Assembly: GCA_030652115.1 (NCBI GenBank)
Contig: JAUSBK010000007.1
Coordinates: 248,001 to 312,000, forward strand
Direction of reading: 5' to 3'
DNA: 64,000 bases
Source of the DNA: Coriobacteriia bacterium
GTDB taxonomy: Bacteria; Actinomycetota; Coriobacteriia; Anaerosomatales; Anaerosomataceae
The notes below the pieces were generated by a model, which ran no database searches, was not told the DNA's origin, and saw only the letters and a list, made by a program, of their open reading frames with translations. Of the stretch, positions 45,173 through 54,000 are shown piece by piece (the first letter of the stretch is position 1; every line of letters starts with the position of its first letter). Both the position numbers and the translations under genes were made by a program.

Positions 45173-45865
45173 GTGTCTGTGCTTGAATCCGATCGCGTTC
45201 GCGGGCTGCTCGAGCGAGCCGGGCTCGGCGGACTGCAGCCACGTACGCAGTGGGCGGTGATCGCGCTGGCTGCGTGTGTCGTGGCGCTCGGCGTGTGGCG
45301 GTTCTGGCCCGCAGCGCCTGTGCCGGAAGTCGAATTCGACGAGGCCGGAGAGACTGTCGCTGCGTTACCCGAGAGCGGCGCCACCTCGGAGACCGTCGAT
45401 CCGAACGTGGTCGTGCATGTCGTAGGCGCCGTGCTGCACCCCGGCGTGTACTCGCTTGCGCCCGGCAGTCGCGTCGTGGATGCCGTGCAGGCTGCAGGCG
45501 GAGGCCTCGGCAGCGCGGCACTCGACAGCTTGAATCTTGCGCGTATCCTGACCGACGGCGAGCAGGTGTACGTGTTCACCGCCGAGGAGGTGGCGGGAGG
45601 CGCTGCGCCACCTGCAGCATCCGGAGCCACTCCGGCAGGTGGGGCTGCGGGAGGAGGCGGCGCGGCGGGGGGACTGGTGGACCTCAACACTGCCACTGCG
45701 GCCGAGCTTGACGGGCTTCCCGGCGTGGGGCCCTCTACCGCACAGAAGATCGTCGATGACCGGGAGACCAACGGGCCGTTCGCGACGCCCGAGGACCTGA
45801 TGCGTGTTACGGGAATCGGAGCGAAGAAGTTCGACGCGCTGAAGGATCTCGTGACGTGCGGATGA
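45173..45865 (+). CDS. comEA: Competence protein ComEA (DNA receptor)
   Basis: A 230-residue membrane-anchored DNA-binding protein of natural transformation. One membrane helix (about 25-43), an SLBB domain (HVVGAVLHPGVYSLAPGSRV, about 80-140), a Gly-rich linker (about 145-165) and a helix-hairpin-helix pair (VDLNTATAAELDGLPGVGPSTAQKI) at the end. GTG at 45173 is seven bases after AAGGGGG; an ATG at 45152 in frame lies inside the hairpin and lacks a site. Its TGA overlaps comEC. Confidence 0.92.
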   Translation: MSVLESDRVRGLLERAGLGGLQPRTQWAVIALAACVVALGVWRFWPAAPVPEVEFDEAGETVAALPESGATSETVDPNVVVHVVGAVLHPGVYSLAPGSRVVDAVQAAGGGLGSAALDSLNLARILTDGEQVYVFTAEEVAGGAAPPAASGATPAGGAAGGGGAAGGLVDLNTATAAELDGLPGVGPSTAQKIVDDRETNGPFATPEDLMRVTGIGAKKFDALKDLVTCG

Positions 45866-48453
45866 GCGACGCGCCTGAGAGGCCCCAGCTGCCGCCTGTG
45901 GCGTGGTTCGCGCTTGCGATGTGCGCAGGATGCATCGCCACCGAGGCCGTTGTCTGGCCGTCCGACGTTCGCGCCGGTCGTGCGGTGGTCGCGGTTGCGG
46001 TCGCGATCACAGCCATCATATGGCTCGGTCGCGAGAGGGTGCCGCGAGGAGTGCGCGCGGGGGCGCTGCTGCTGTGCGCCGGCTTCGCCGCCGGCTCGTG
46101 TGTGTGCGTGTTGCAGTCGGCGGCCTGGCTTCGTGAATCGCATATCGTGCCGGACTGCGGTGCGCGCGAGTGGACGGGCGTCGTGGAAGCCGATCCGACG
46201 GCCGGCGAGTACGGTGCGACCGCGCGGGTCCGCATCAGAGGCGGGCCGCTTGACGGTGCGGTCGTGCGGATCGGCTGGCCGGAAGGGGAGGAGGTGCCCG
46301 AGCTCGGACGCACCGTCCGCTTCTCGGCGATCCTGAAGGCGCTTCCTCTCGAGGAGTCCTGGGCGCGGCGCACGGCCCGTGCTGGCGTCTGCGCTACCGG
46401 CAACGCCTGGCGCGCGGAGTGCGGAGCATGGCGGACGGGCCCGCTCGGGGAGTTGTTCGCGTGGCGGGCCACGATGCTCGAACGAATGCACCAGGTGCCT
46501 GGCGCCGGGGCGGATCTGGCCGAAGGAATCGTGCTCGGCGACCGTCGGCGGCTGATCGGAACCGACACTGAGGAGGACTTCAGGGTACTCGGCCTCACGC
46601 ACCTGGTCGCGGTCTCGGGCTCGCACCTTGCCGCGGCATGCGCGGCGGTCGCGTTCCTGGGAACGATGCTTCGCGTGCCGAGACGGCCGCTCGTGGCCGC
46701 TACCATGCTTGCGGGTGCCGCGTACGCCGTGGTCACGGGGCTTCCCTACTCGGCGTTGCGGTCTCTGCTGATGCTCGCGGTCGGTGGAGCAGGGCAGATG
46801 ATCGGGCGGCGCGGCGATGGGATCGCATCTCTCGCAGTGGCGGTGATCGTCGTGCTCGCGCTGGAGCCCTGGGCGGTATTCGACCTGGGCTTCCAGCTTT
46901 CGGCGCTCGCAGTGTGCGGTCTGCTGGTGTTCGGCAGTCTGGCGCAGGCGTGGGCGACGAGCGGCTTCACCGGTTGGCGACGTGTTGTCGGGGATGCGCT
47001 GTCGCTGACGCTCGTGGCGCAGTTCACGACCATACCGGTTGTCGCGTCGGCGTTCGGCATGGTCTCGCTTATGGCTCCGGTCGCGAACGTGGTAGTGGGT
47101 CCGCTGGTGTCGGTGGCGATGCTGGTCGGGCTCGTCGGCGCCGTTCTTGGAACGGTGTCTCCGGCAGCCGGAACCCTCGGAGCCTCCGGAGCCGCGTCGA
47201 TCCTCGGTGCGACCGCATGGATCGCCGGTGGGATGGCCCAGGTCCCCGGCGCGGCGGTGGCGCTGGGTGGAGGTGTGCTCGTCGGGGTGGGGACGTGCGC
47301 GGGAGCGGTCGGCCTGTGGGCTTGGTGGCCGCTGCCGCGGGGGCGGCACTCGGGTACGCGCTTCATCGCCGCAGCCGTTTGCGCTTCGGTCTGTGTCGCC
47401 CTCGGTCCGGCGCCGGCGCAGCGGTGCACGATCACCGTGCTGGACGTCGGGCAGGGGGACGCGATTCTCGTGGAGGACAGCGGGCGCACGATGCTGGTGG
47501 ATACGGGACCCGACGCCCTGTCGCTGCGGCGGGCGCTTGCGCGGTGCGGGATTCGCCGGATCGATGTACTCGTGCTCACGCACGCGCATGGGGACCACAC
47601 AGGCGGGGCTCCCGGGCTCGTCGGCGTCGCCGATGTGGGCTGGATAGGCGTGCCGGGCCCGGCGACCGGTGAGGAAGCCGCGTCGGCGGGCTCGGTCCGC
47701 GACCCGATGCCTGGCTCGACATCATGGAAGGGACCTGCGAGCCCGGTGCGCTCGCTCGTGGCCGGCGACGACTGGAGGCTCGGCGGCACATCGGTGTCCG
47801 TCCAGTGGCCGACTGCCGATGCGCCCTCAGACCTGGATGCGAACGACACGAGCGTGGTGCTGCAGCTCACCAACGGGTCGTTCGACATGGTGCTCACCGG
47901 CGATGCCGAGCAGCTGGTGCAGGAGGAGCTGATCGCGTCGGGCGCGGCGAGGGAGGTCGAGGTCCTCAAGGTCCCGCACCACGGCAGCACGAACGGACTG
48001 ACCTCCGAGGGGCTTGAGGCCTGGTCGCCCCGTGACGCTATCATCAGCGTGGGTAGGGGAAACGACTTCGGTCACCCGTGCCCCGAGACGATCACGCTTC
48101 TCGAGTCCGCCGGGGTCCGAATCCTGAGGACCGACACGAGCGGCGACGTCACAGTCACGGTGCGGCGCTCGGGATACCGGACTCGCGTCTCACGGCGTGG
48201 AACGGCGGTCGTCGTTCGTGCGAGAATGCGGAAGGCCCGGACGGCGATGCTCGTGCCGGGACGTTCGCCGAGCGAAGGCGTGAGCGATGGTTCGGGTTGC
48301 GGCCAAGTCCATAGAGGATCTCAGGAGCGTCTACCTCATCTTCGGCGACGAGGAATTGTTGCTCGAGCGCGCCCTCCACCGGTTGCGAGACCGCATCGCC
48401 GAGGTCGCCGACCTCGACTTCAACTACGAAGCGTTCGACGGGGAGTCCGCTGA
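45862..48453 (+). CDS. comEC: Competence DNA channel ComEC/Rec2
   Basis: An 863-residue inner-membrane channel carrying single-stranded DNA inward. An N-terminal membrane/DUF4131 region (about 1-200), the Competence domain (about 210-480, LTHLVAVSGSHLA) and a C-terminal metallo-beta-lactamase domain (about 520-760; VLDVGQGDAILVE, LTHAHGDHTGG, KVPHHGSTNGL). The ATG overlaps the comEA stop. The last ~100 residues are basic and unlike ComEC, and the frame runs 167 bases into holA; the functional end is probably near residue 770. Confidence 0.9.
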   Translation: MSDAPERPQLPPVAWFALAMCAGCIATEAVVWPSDVRAGRAVVAVAVAITAIIWLGRERVPRGVRAGALLLCAGFAAGSCVCVLQSAAWLRESHIVPDCGAREWTGVVEADPTAGEYGATARVRIRGGPLDGAVVRIGWPEGEEVPELGRTVRFSAILKALPLEESWARRTARAGVCATGNAWRAECGAWRTGPLGELFAWRATMLERMHQVPGAGADLAEGIVLGDRRRLIGTDTEEDFRVLGLTHLVAVSGSHLAAACAAVAFLGTMLRVPRRPLVAATMLAGAAYAVVTGLPYSALRSLLMLAVGGAGQMIGRRGDGIASLAVAVIVVLALEPWAVFDLGFQLSALAVCGLLVFGSLAQAWATSGFTGWRRVVGDALSLTLVAQFTTIPVVASAFGMVSLMAPVANVVVGPLVSVAMLVGLVGAVLGTVSPAAGTLGASGAASILGATAWIAGGMAQVPGAAVALGGGVLVGVGTCAGAVGLWAWWPLPRGRHSGTRFIAAAVCASVCVALGPAPAQRCTITVLDVGQGDAILVEDSGRTMLVDTGPDALSLRRALARCGIRRIDVLVLTHAHGDHTGGAPGLVGVADVGWIGVPGPATGEEAASAGSVRDPMPGSTSWKGPASPVRSLVAGDDWRLGGTSVSVQWPTADAPSDLDANDTSVVLQLTNGSFDMVLTGDAEQLVQEELIASGAAREVEVLKVPHHGSTNGLTSEGLEAWSPRDAIISVGRGNDFGHPCPETITLLESAGVRILRTDTSGDVTVTVRRSGYRTRVSRRGTAVVVRARMRKARTAMLVPGRSPSEGVSDGSGCGQVHRGSQERLPHLRRRGIVARARPPPVARPHRRGRRPRLQLRSVRRGVR

Positions 48454-49276
48454 CGCATCAGCGGTGGTTGCCGCCGCCAACACGCTGCCGTTCGCATCCG
48501 AGCGACGCCTAGTGATCGTTCGCGACGTGGACCGCATGAACGCCGCGGGTCAGGCTGTGCTGGCTGAGTACGCGCGGGATCCGGCACCTTCGGCATGCGT
48601 GGTGCTCGTGGCGAAGCGCATGCGCAAGGACTCCAAGCTCTTCAAAGCGGTGCAGGCGCTCGGCGGCGTGTCGGAGTACCCGGCGCCCAAGCGAAGCGAG
48701 TATCCGTCCTGGGTGGTCGACCTGTTCGCAGCCAGAGGTCGTCGGATCAGCTACGACGGTGCGACGGCGCTCGTTCTAGCAGTCGGACGCGATCTGCGTC
48801 GGCTGGAGACCGAGACCGAGAAGGTGCTGGCGTACGCGGGAGAGCGTGTCGAGCTCACGCGTGACGACGTGGTGAGCGTTGTCGCCGAAACCGCACCTGT
48901 CTCCGTCTTCGACTTCCTGAACGCCGTCGGGGCGCGTGATTGTCCGGCGGCGCTCACGCTGCTCGGGGACCTGCTCGCTGACGGTCAAGACCTCATGGGC
49001 GTCCACGCGATGACCGTTCGCCAGCTGCGGACGCTCGTAAGCGCGCGCGCGCTTGTGGATCGTGGTGCTTCCCCCGGGGAGATCATGCGAGAAGTCGGGA
49101 TGGCCGAGTGGCAGGCGAAGGCCGCCATGGCGCAGGCCAGGAGGTTCACCACCGAGGAGCTGTCACGCGCGCTCAGGGACGCTGCGACGCTCGAGGGTCG
49201 GATCAAGTCGGGCCAGGGTGAGCCGCGCCTGCTGTTCGAGCTGTGGCTGACGCGAGCGTGCGCTTCGGCGTCGTAG
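48287..49276 (+). CDS. holA: DNA polymerase III subunit delta
   Basis: A 329-residue clamp-loader subunit that opens the sliding clamp. YLIFGDEELLLERALHRLRD opens the family domain; the RYDAFD-type NYEAFDGES, KRMRKDSKLFKAVQ and the C-terminal helical domain follow. The ATG at 48287 has GAAGG eight bases upstream. It begins inside the 3' part of comEC. A terminator follows. Confidence 0.92.
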   Translation: MVRVAAKSIEDLRSVYLIFGDEELLLERALHRLRDRIAEVADLDFNYEAFDGESADASAVVAAANTLPFASERRLVIVRDVDRMNAAGQAVLAEYARDPAPSACVVLVAKRMRKDSKLFKAVQALGGVSEYPAPKRSEYPSWVVDLFAARGRRISYDGATALVLAVGRDLRRLETETEKVLAYAGERVELTRDDVVSVVAETAPVSVFDFLNAVGARDCPAALTLLGDLLADGQDLMGVHAMTVRQLRTLVSARALVDRGASPGEIMREVGMAEWQAKAAMAQARRFTTEELSRALRDAATLEGRIKSGQGEPRLLFELWLTRACASAS

Positions 49277-49284
49277 GGAAGCGA

Positions 49285-49307
49285 AAGGGCCGGGAGACCC
49301 GGCCCTT
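49285..49307 (+). terminator. Bidirectional terminator, holA / rpsT
   Basis: AAGGGCCGGG and CCCGGCCCTT form a 10-bp perfect stem with an AGA loop between convergent genes. The arm core matches the ferredoxin terminator at 8850-8879. Confidence 0.85.
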
Positions 49308-49335
49308 CGAGTGGTTCTGGCGTCCAGCTCGCGAA

Positions 49336-49602
49336 TCAGCTGTCGAGTGCGTTGATCTTCGCCATGACGCCCGACTTGCGGTTCGCGGCCTGATTCTTGT
49401 GGATGACGCCTGCGCTGGCGGCCTTGTCGAGCGCGCGCGTCGCCTGACGTGCTGCCTCGGCCGCTGCGACCTTGTCACCTGCGGCCACGGCTGCATCCAC
49501 CTTCTTAGTGGTGGTCTTCAGCGCTGACTTCACGGACTTGTTGCGAACGCGCGCCTTCTCGTTGGTGAGGATGCGCTTCTTCTGGCTCTTGATGTTTGCC
49601 AC
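49336..49602 (-). CDS. rpsT: Ribosomal protein bS20
   Basis: An 88-residue bS20 starting [25 protein letters not shown], highly basic and helical. The GTG at 49600-49602 is preceded on the minus strand by GGAGG. Length and sequence are typical. It is a single gene with its own promoter. Confidence 0.97.
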   Translation of the reverse strand: MANIKSQKKRILTNEKARVRNKSVKSALKTTTKKVDAAVAAGDKVAAAEAARQATRALDKAASAGVIHKNQAANRKSGVMAKINALDS

Positions 49603-49669
49603 GGTGCTCTTGTTCCTCCGTCATGAATCGGATGGTGCCCGTCGCAGTGGGGTGCAGACGAACCTCGAA

Positions 49670-49698
49670 AGGATAGCACAGGGGTAGGGCCGCGCCAA
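49670..49698 (-). promoter_or_regulatory. Putative rpsT promoter
   Basis: On the minus strand TTGGCG (49698-49693), a 17-base spacer, and TATCCT (49675-49670) with TGC before it. Leader about 60 bases. Confidence 0.65.
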
Positions 49699-49777
49699 CA
49701 CCGGGCTGTCACTGCGGATTGTCAGGTTCATACCGAGATCATCGACGCGGCGCAGGGTTTCGGCACAAAAGATGCTA

Positions 49778-49793
49778 TGTGATTTGCGGCACA
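49778..49793 (+). promoter_or_regulatory. CRP-type palindrome upstream of the cytochrome operon
   Basis: TGTGA-N6-GCACA differs from the CRP consensus TGTGA-N6-TCACA at one base. It is centred about 37 bases before the -10 candidate, and sits in the AT-richest stretch of the window. A related TTCGGCACAAAA lies at 49759-49770. Confidence 0.5.
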
Positions 49794-49798
49794 ACCAG

Positions 49799-49828
49799 TT
49801 GTTCGTGTTCTGCCGATAATGCTAATGT
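49799..49828 (+). promoter_or_regulatory. Possible promoter of the cytochrome operon
   Basis: TTGTTC at 49799-49804 and TAATGT at 49823-49828, spacer 18, in the 282-base gap before the cytochromes. The gap otherwise holds only the rpsT promoter and the CRP-type site. Confidence 0.45.
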
Positions 49829-49884
49829 GAACGTAGCTGAAAATCCGCCAGGTTCGTGGACGCATCGAAGGGACTACTCACAAC

Positions 49885-50973
49885 GTGAACCGGCGCATCA
49901 GCCCTAGCAGGCGGGGGCCGCTAGTCGCTTGCATAGTCTCGCTCGCAGCGCTGTTGTGGGCGGGTAGTGCGCTGTCCGCCTACGCGTTCGCTCCGCCGAT
50001 CGGCGGCCTCGGAACCGGGACGACCGAGCCCTTCAATCTCTTCGACTGCGACCAGTGTCACGCCGCCGACAGCCAGGCGCCGCCTGCAGACGGGAGTGGC
50101 CCGCACGGCAGTTATGCGACGACCACCTCGAAGTGCTCGGTGTGCCATGACGTGCACAACGCGCCAGCGGGCGGAATCCTACTCCTGCGCGGGGCGACGG
50201 TGAGCGCCGCCTGTCTCACGTGTCACGACGGCACGCAGAGCGGCATCGGGCCGTATGACACGATCGAGGCGCACGGCGGCGTTGTCGCCGCCGAGCACGA
50301 GACCGACGTGACGAATGTGATCCCCGGAGGGTCAGTGAACCTGACGGGTTCGTTGGGCTGCTCCGACTGCCATAGCGTTCACGGTGCCAACACGGTCGCG
50401 CCGTTCCTGCGCGACTCCGGCTTCTCCGGCACCACCTACATTGGCGGCGCGGACGCGTACGTGACGTCAGACTGTCTGCTTCGAGCGGATGTGAACGGTG
50501 CATCGGTGGCCGAGTACGGCGCGCTGTGGTGCGCCGCCTGTCACGACGAACGACACTCCGGTTCGGCGACGACGATCAACCACCCGGTGGACGACGCCAC
50601 CGACTGGGGCTACGGGGATGTCGTGTCTACGGTAACGCTGGACTCCTGGCGTGCCGGTCCGTATGACGGTTTGGGCAATGCCATCGGCATGGGGCGCACG
50701 AACGGCGGCTACATCATGGCTCCGGCGGCCGAGGACGGCGACGGGCGCGTTGTAACGCGGCGTGATCCGATGTGTCAGCAGTGTCACGAGGACGCGCGGA
50801 ACGTGACCGAGATCTTCAGCGCCGACTACACGTATCGCGGGACCGATCCGTGGAACACGCCGATCAACCCCGAGTTCGTCACCTTCCCGCACCAGACGAC
50901 CAACGCGACGATGCTGGTCGAGCAGTACGACGACCTGTGCCTCAACTGCCACCCTGTCTCTGGGCTCCCGTAG
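49885..50973 (+). CDS. Secreted heptaheme c-type cytochrome
   Basis: A 362-residue protein with a Sec signal (about 1-34, ending SAYA) and seven CxxCH heme sites starting at C55, C84, C110, C159, C216, C297 and C352. Several are followed by histidines (CHDVHNAP, CHSVHG) as in small multiheme electron carriers. No membrane helix follows the signal, so it is probably released or wall-associated. GTG at 49885 has GAAGGGA upstream. It is 43 bases before the giant cytochrome and likely passes electrons to it. No known named family was recognised; a substrate enzyme (for example nitrite reduction) cannot be excluded, but the CXXCK hallmark is absent. Confidence 0.88.
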   Translation: MNRRISPSRRGPLVACIVSLAALLWAGSALSAYAFAPPIGGLGTGTTEPFNLFDCDQCHAADSQAPPADGSGPHGSYATTTSKCSVCHDVHNAPAGGILLLRGATVSAACLTCHDGTQSGIGPYDTIEAHGGVVAAEHETDVTNVIPGGSVNLTGSLGCSDCHSVHGANTVAPFLRDSGFSGTTYIGGADAYVTSDCLLRADVNGASVAEYGALWCAACHDERHSGSATTINHPVDDATDWGYGDVVSTVTLDSWRAGPYDGLGNAIGMGRTNGGYIMAPAAEDGDGRVVTRRDPMCQQCHEDARNVTEIFSADYTYRGTDPWNTPINPEFVTFPHQTTNATMLVEQYDDLCLNCHPVSGLP

Positions 50974-51016
50974 CGGAGTCCGCGCTTCTGTAGTCCCGTT
51001 CTCACGAGGAGTTGAC

Positions 51017-54000
51017 TTGCAGATGCGTACGCGTCGCAGCCCCGGCAGGCGGTGGATCTGGCTTACAACGCTTGGCGTGGCGCTGATTGTCGCGTGCGCG
51101 ACCGTTGCGTTTGGGTGGATCACGTTCGGAGACGTTCCGACCCTGACAGGCAGAGGCTCGCTGTCAGGCCTGGGAACGGGCCACGTGAAGGACGTGCCTG
51201 GTTCCCCGGATATGGCCACGGAGTCCGCGGAAGGGCAGTCATCGAATTCCCGGGCAGGGCTCGCGCCCACACCCCCGGACGGTTCGTCATCCGAGCCTCG
51301 TGTGACCACGCAGAAGTCCGACAAGCCCAAGGACAAGGTCAAACCGCCAAAAGGCGGCAACCCCGAAGACCCGCCGGTCGACCCCGAAGATCCCCCAACC
51401 GACCCCGAGGACCCGCCGGTCGACCCCGAGGACCCGCCGGTCGAACCTGAGGACCCACCGGTAGCCGAGGCCCCCTCGGCGCCGGTCCTTGTCGCCTGTA
51501 CGTCCGGGGACATGAAGGACGTCATCACGTTCGAGCTCTCGGCTGGCGGTCCCGTGTCGTACTTCGCGCTGCTTCGCTCAGCCAGCGCCGATGGCGAGTA
51601 CTCCGTGGTGGCAACGGCGTCCGCAGAGGCTCGCGTCTTCTCGTATCCCGTGAGCGAGACGGGCGCCGCGTTCTACGTCGTGAGCGCGAGCGGCCCCGGC
51701 GGCGAGAGCGGACCGAGTGAAGCAGCCGAGAACTCGCTGGTCGCGATAGCAGAGTCGGTGTCGCCGGAAGGACGGGTGCTCGCCTCATCGAACGGCGAGG
51801 TCGTCCTGAGCCTCCCCGCGGGGGCGTTCGGCGCCACCACCGACGTCGGCGTGACCGAGGTGTCCGCTTCTCCCACGGGCGGGCTCATCAGCCTGTCGGG
51901 CGTCTACGAGATCACGCCGTCCGGTGCGCTGTCGGCGCCAGCCGTTCTCTCGGTGCGCTACACGCTTGCGGTGACCCACTACCAGGTCGTTCAGACACTC
52001 GTGAACGCCGCCGAGATCATGACCTACGATGCACCGGCGGGCGGGTGGATCGCCGGGGCGAGTGGTGTCACGGCCGACGGTACCTACCTCAGCGGTACGC
52101 TGGATCACTTCAGCTACTGGACCGGTGCGGTCGTGGAGCCTCACGGCACCGCCGAGACGACGTACTGTTCGGACGGCGGCATCTGCCACGACCTGAGCAC
52201 CTATCCCGGCTCAACCGTGCGCTACGACACGCGGGACTCGCAAGTCTGCTTCAACTGCCACGGCAACACCTCGGCAGCGCTTCCCGCAGCCGGGGCGAAC
52301 GGCCCGAACGTCGAGGGGCAGTTCTATCAGTGCGACGGCCAGACGCGGCCCGTGGGCTCGACCATTCACCCGGTCGCCACCGGTGACCTGTACTGTACGA
52401 TCTGCCATGACCCGCACGCCGACCCGGCCGCATCGCCCGGGCTGCTGCGCGCGTGGGACCCGCTGACAGGCACCTACGTTCAGGGAGGGTCGGGCTCGGG
52501 GCCGGGCGACCGGTACTGCTGGGCGTGCCACGGCACCGTCGTGAACAAGCGCACGAACTACTACGTGCCGAACTACTGGGCAAACAGCGGCGGCGACCGC
52601 AAGACCGGGTACGTGGGCACACCGCACGCGACGATCGAGACGGACAGCGACGTCACCTGCACCGCATGCCACGCGGAGCACGGCTCGGATGAGGCTGCGC
52701 TGGTACTCGATGAGTTCGAGACGCCCGGTGGCACGGTGGCGGTCTCGCGCACGAGCGACATCTGCCTCGCGTGCCACGCTGCCAACACGACGGTCTACCC
52801 GGGAAGTGAGACTGCAGGGGCACAGAAGCACGTGACCGTCACATCGTCCACGAAGGCGCTCACTCGCTATCCCGGATCGACTGCCGAAGGTCAGGGCTGC
52901 ACCGGGTGTCACGAGCCGCATGGCAAGGGCGCCGGCACGTCCTACACGTGGGTGGGTGGGCGCGATCTGTGCCTCACCTGCCACGACGCGGCCGGTCTCA
53001 CCTATGGCGCCGACTACTCTTACCAGGGCCCGTCGGCGTTCGCAGCATCGGGGCACGATGGTCTGACCGGCGCGCTCGGGTACTTGAGCATCGATGCGAC
53101 ATCAGACGATTCTGCGGCATGGCAGTCGGCGACGCTCCCCACGCCGTCGTCCCCTGGAACGCCGATCGATGCGAGCGGTCTGTCGGCGATCGAATCCGCG
53201 GACGGTGTGCTGCTCAGCACCGCCCTGCAGACGGTGACCGGCTCTTCGGACTACCAGATGTACCGATTCAAGATGCCGGCTGACAAGACCGCCGTCGCCA
53301 CCGTCTCCCTCACCTGGAAAGGCTACGGCGAGGCGGCGCCGGGATATCCGGTCACGGTATCGGCGTGGAACGAGGGCGCCGACGGATGGGACCAGATCGA
53401 CAGCCGTGTGCTCGGCTCACCGCAGCAACTTGTGCTGAATCTGACGCCCGCGAACCATATCGGCACTGACGGGTACGTGTACGTGCTCGCGCAGGCGAAG
53501 TACGTCTACGACGCGGCGATCGTCTCGGGGCCGACCGTCAGCGCTCCGTACGCGTGGAATCCGTCGCTCTACATGGTGCAGTGGACGACGGCCGGACTCG
53601 CCAGCAGCCTCGTCGACTACGGGGCGACCACGGCGTATGGCACCACGGTCGGCAGTGCCGACGAGCGGGTCACCAATCACGTGGTGTGGCTCACGATGCC
53701 CGCTGGCCTCACGCACATGCGCGTGAGGTCGGCGTCGTCTTTCGGCGAGAGCGCCGCATCGGCCGACACCATCATCACCTATCCGAAGCCGACGATCGCG
53801 TCCACGAACCCGTCCAGCCTGATCTGGTACGACGTGCCCGTCTCGACCACCCTGACGTGGAACGCGATGTCAGCCCCTGGCGGCCCGTTCCAATACCGCG
53901 TGCAGGTGCTGTTCGGCGGCTCGCAGGTGCTGATGACGGATTGGACGACGAGTCTCTCGCACGTGTTCTCCACGAGCACGCCGGGCGGCTACAGCTGGCG

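Noticed and set aside
45094-47598. Very long open frame (over 800 codons) on the minus strand opposite comEA/comEC
   Set aside because: It is an Arg/Pro/Ser/Thr-rich shadow typical of high GC DNA; the plus strand carries clear ComEA and ComEC domains throughout.
45862-48453. Frameshift making comEC a pseudogene
   Set aside because: All three ComEC domains are in one frame; only the 3' tail is abnormal.
49603-49884. Small RNA or extra gene in the AT-richer gap before the cytochromes
   Set aside because: Open frames are short with no ribosome site; the gap is explained by two promoters and the CRP-type site.
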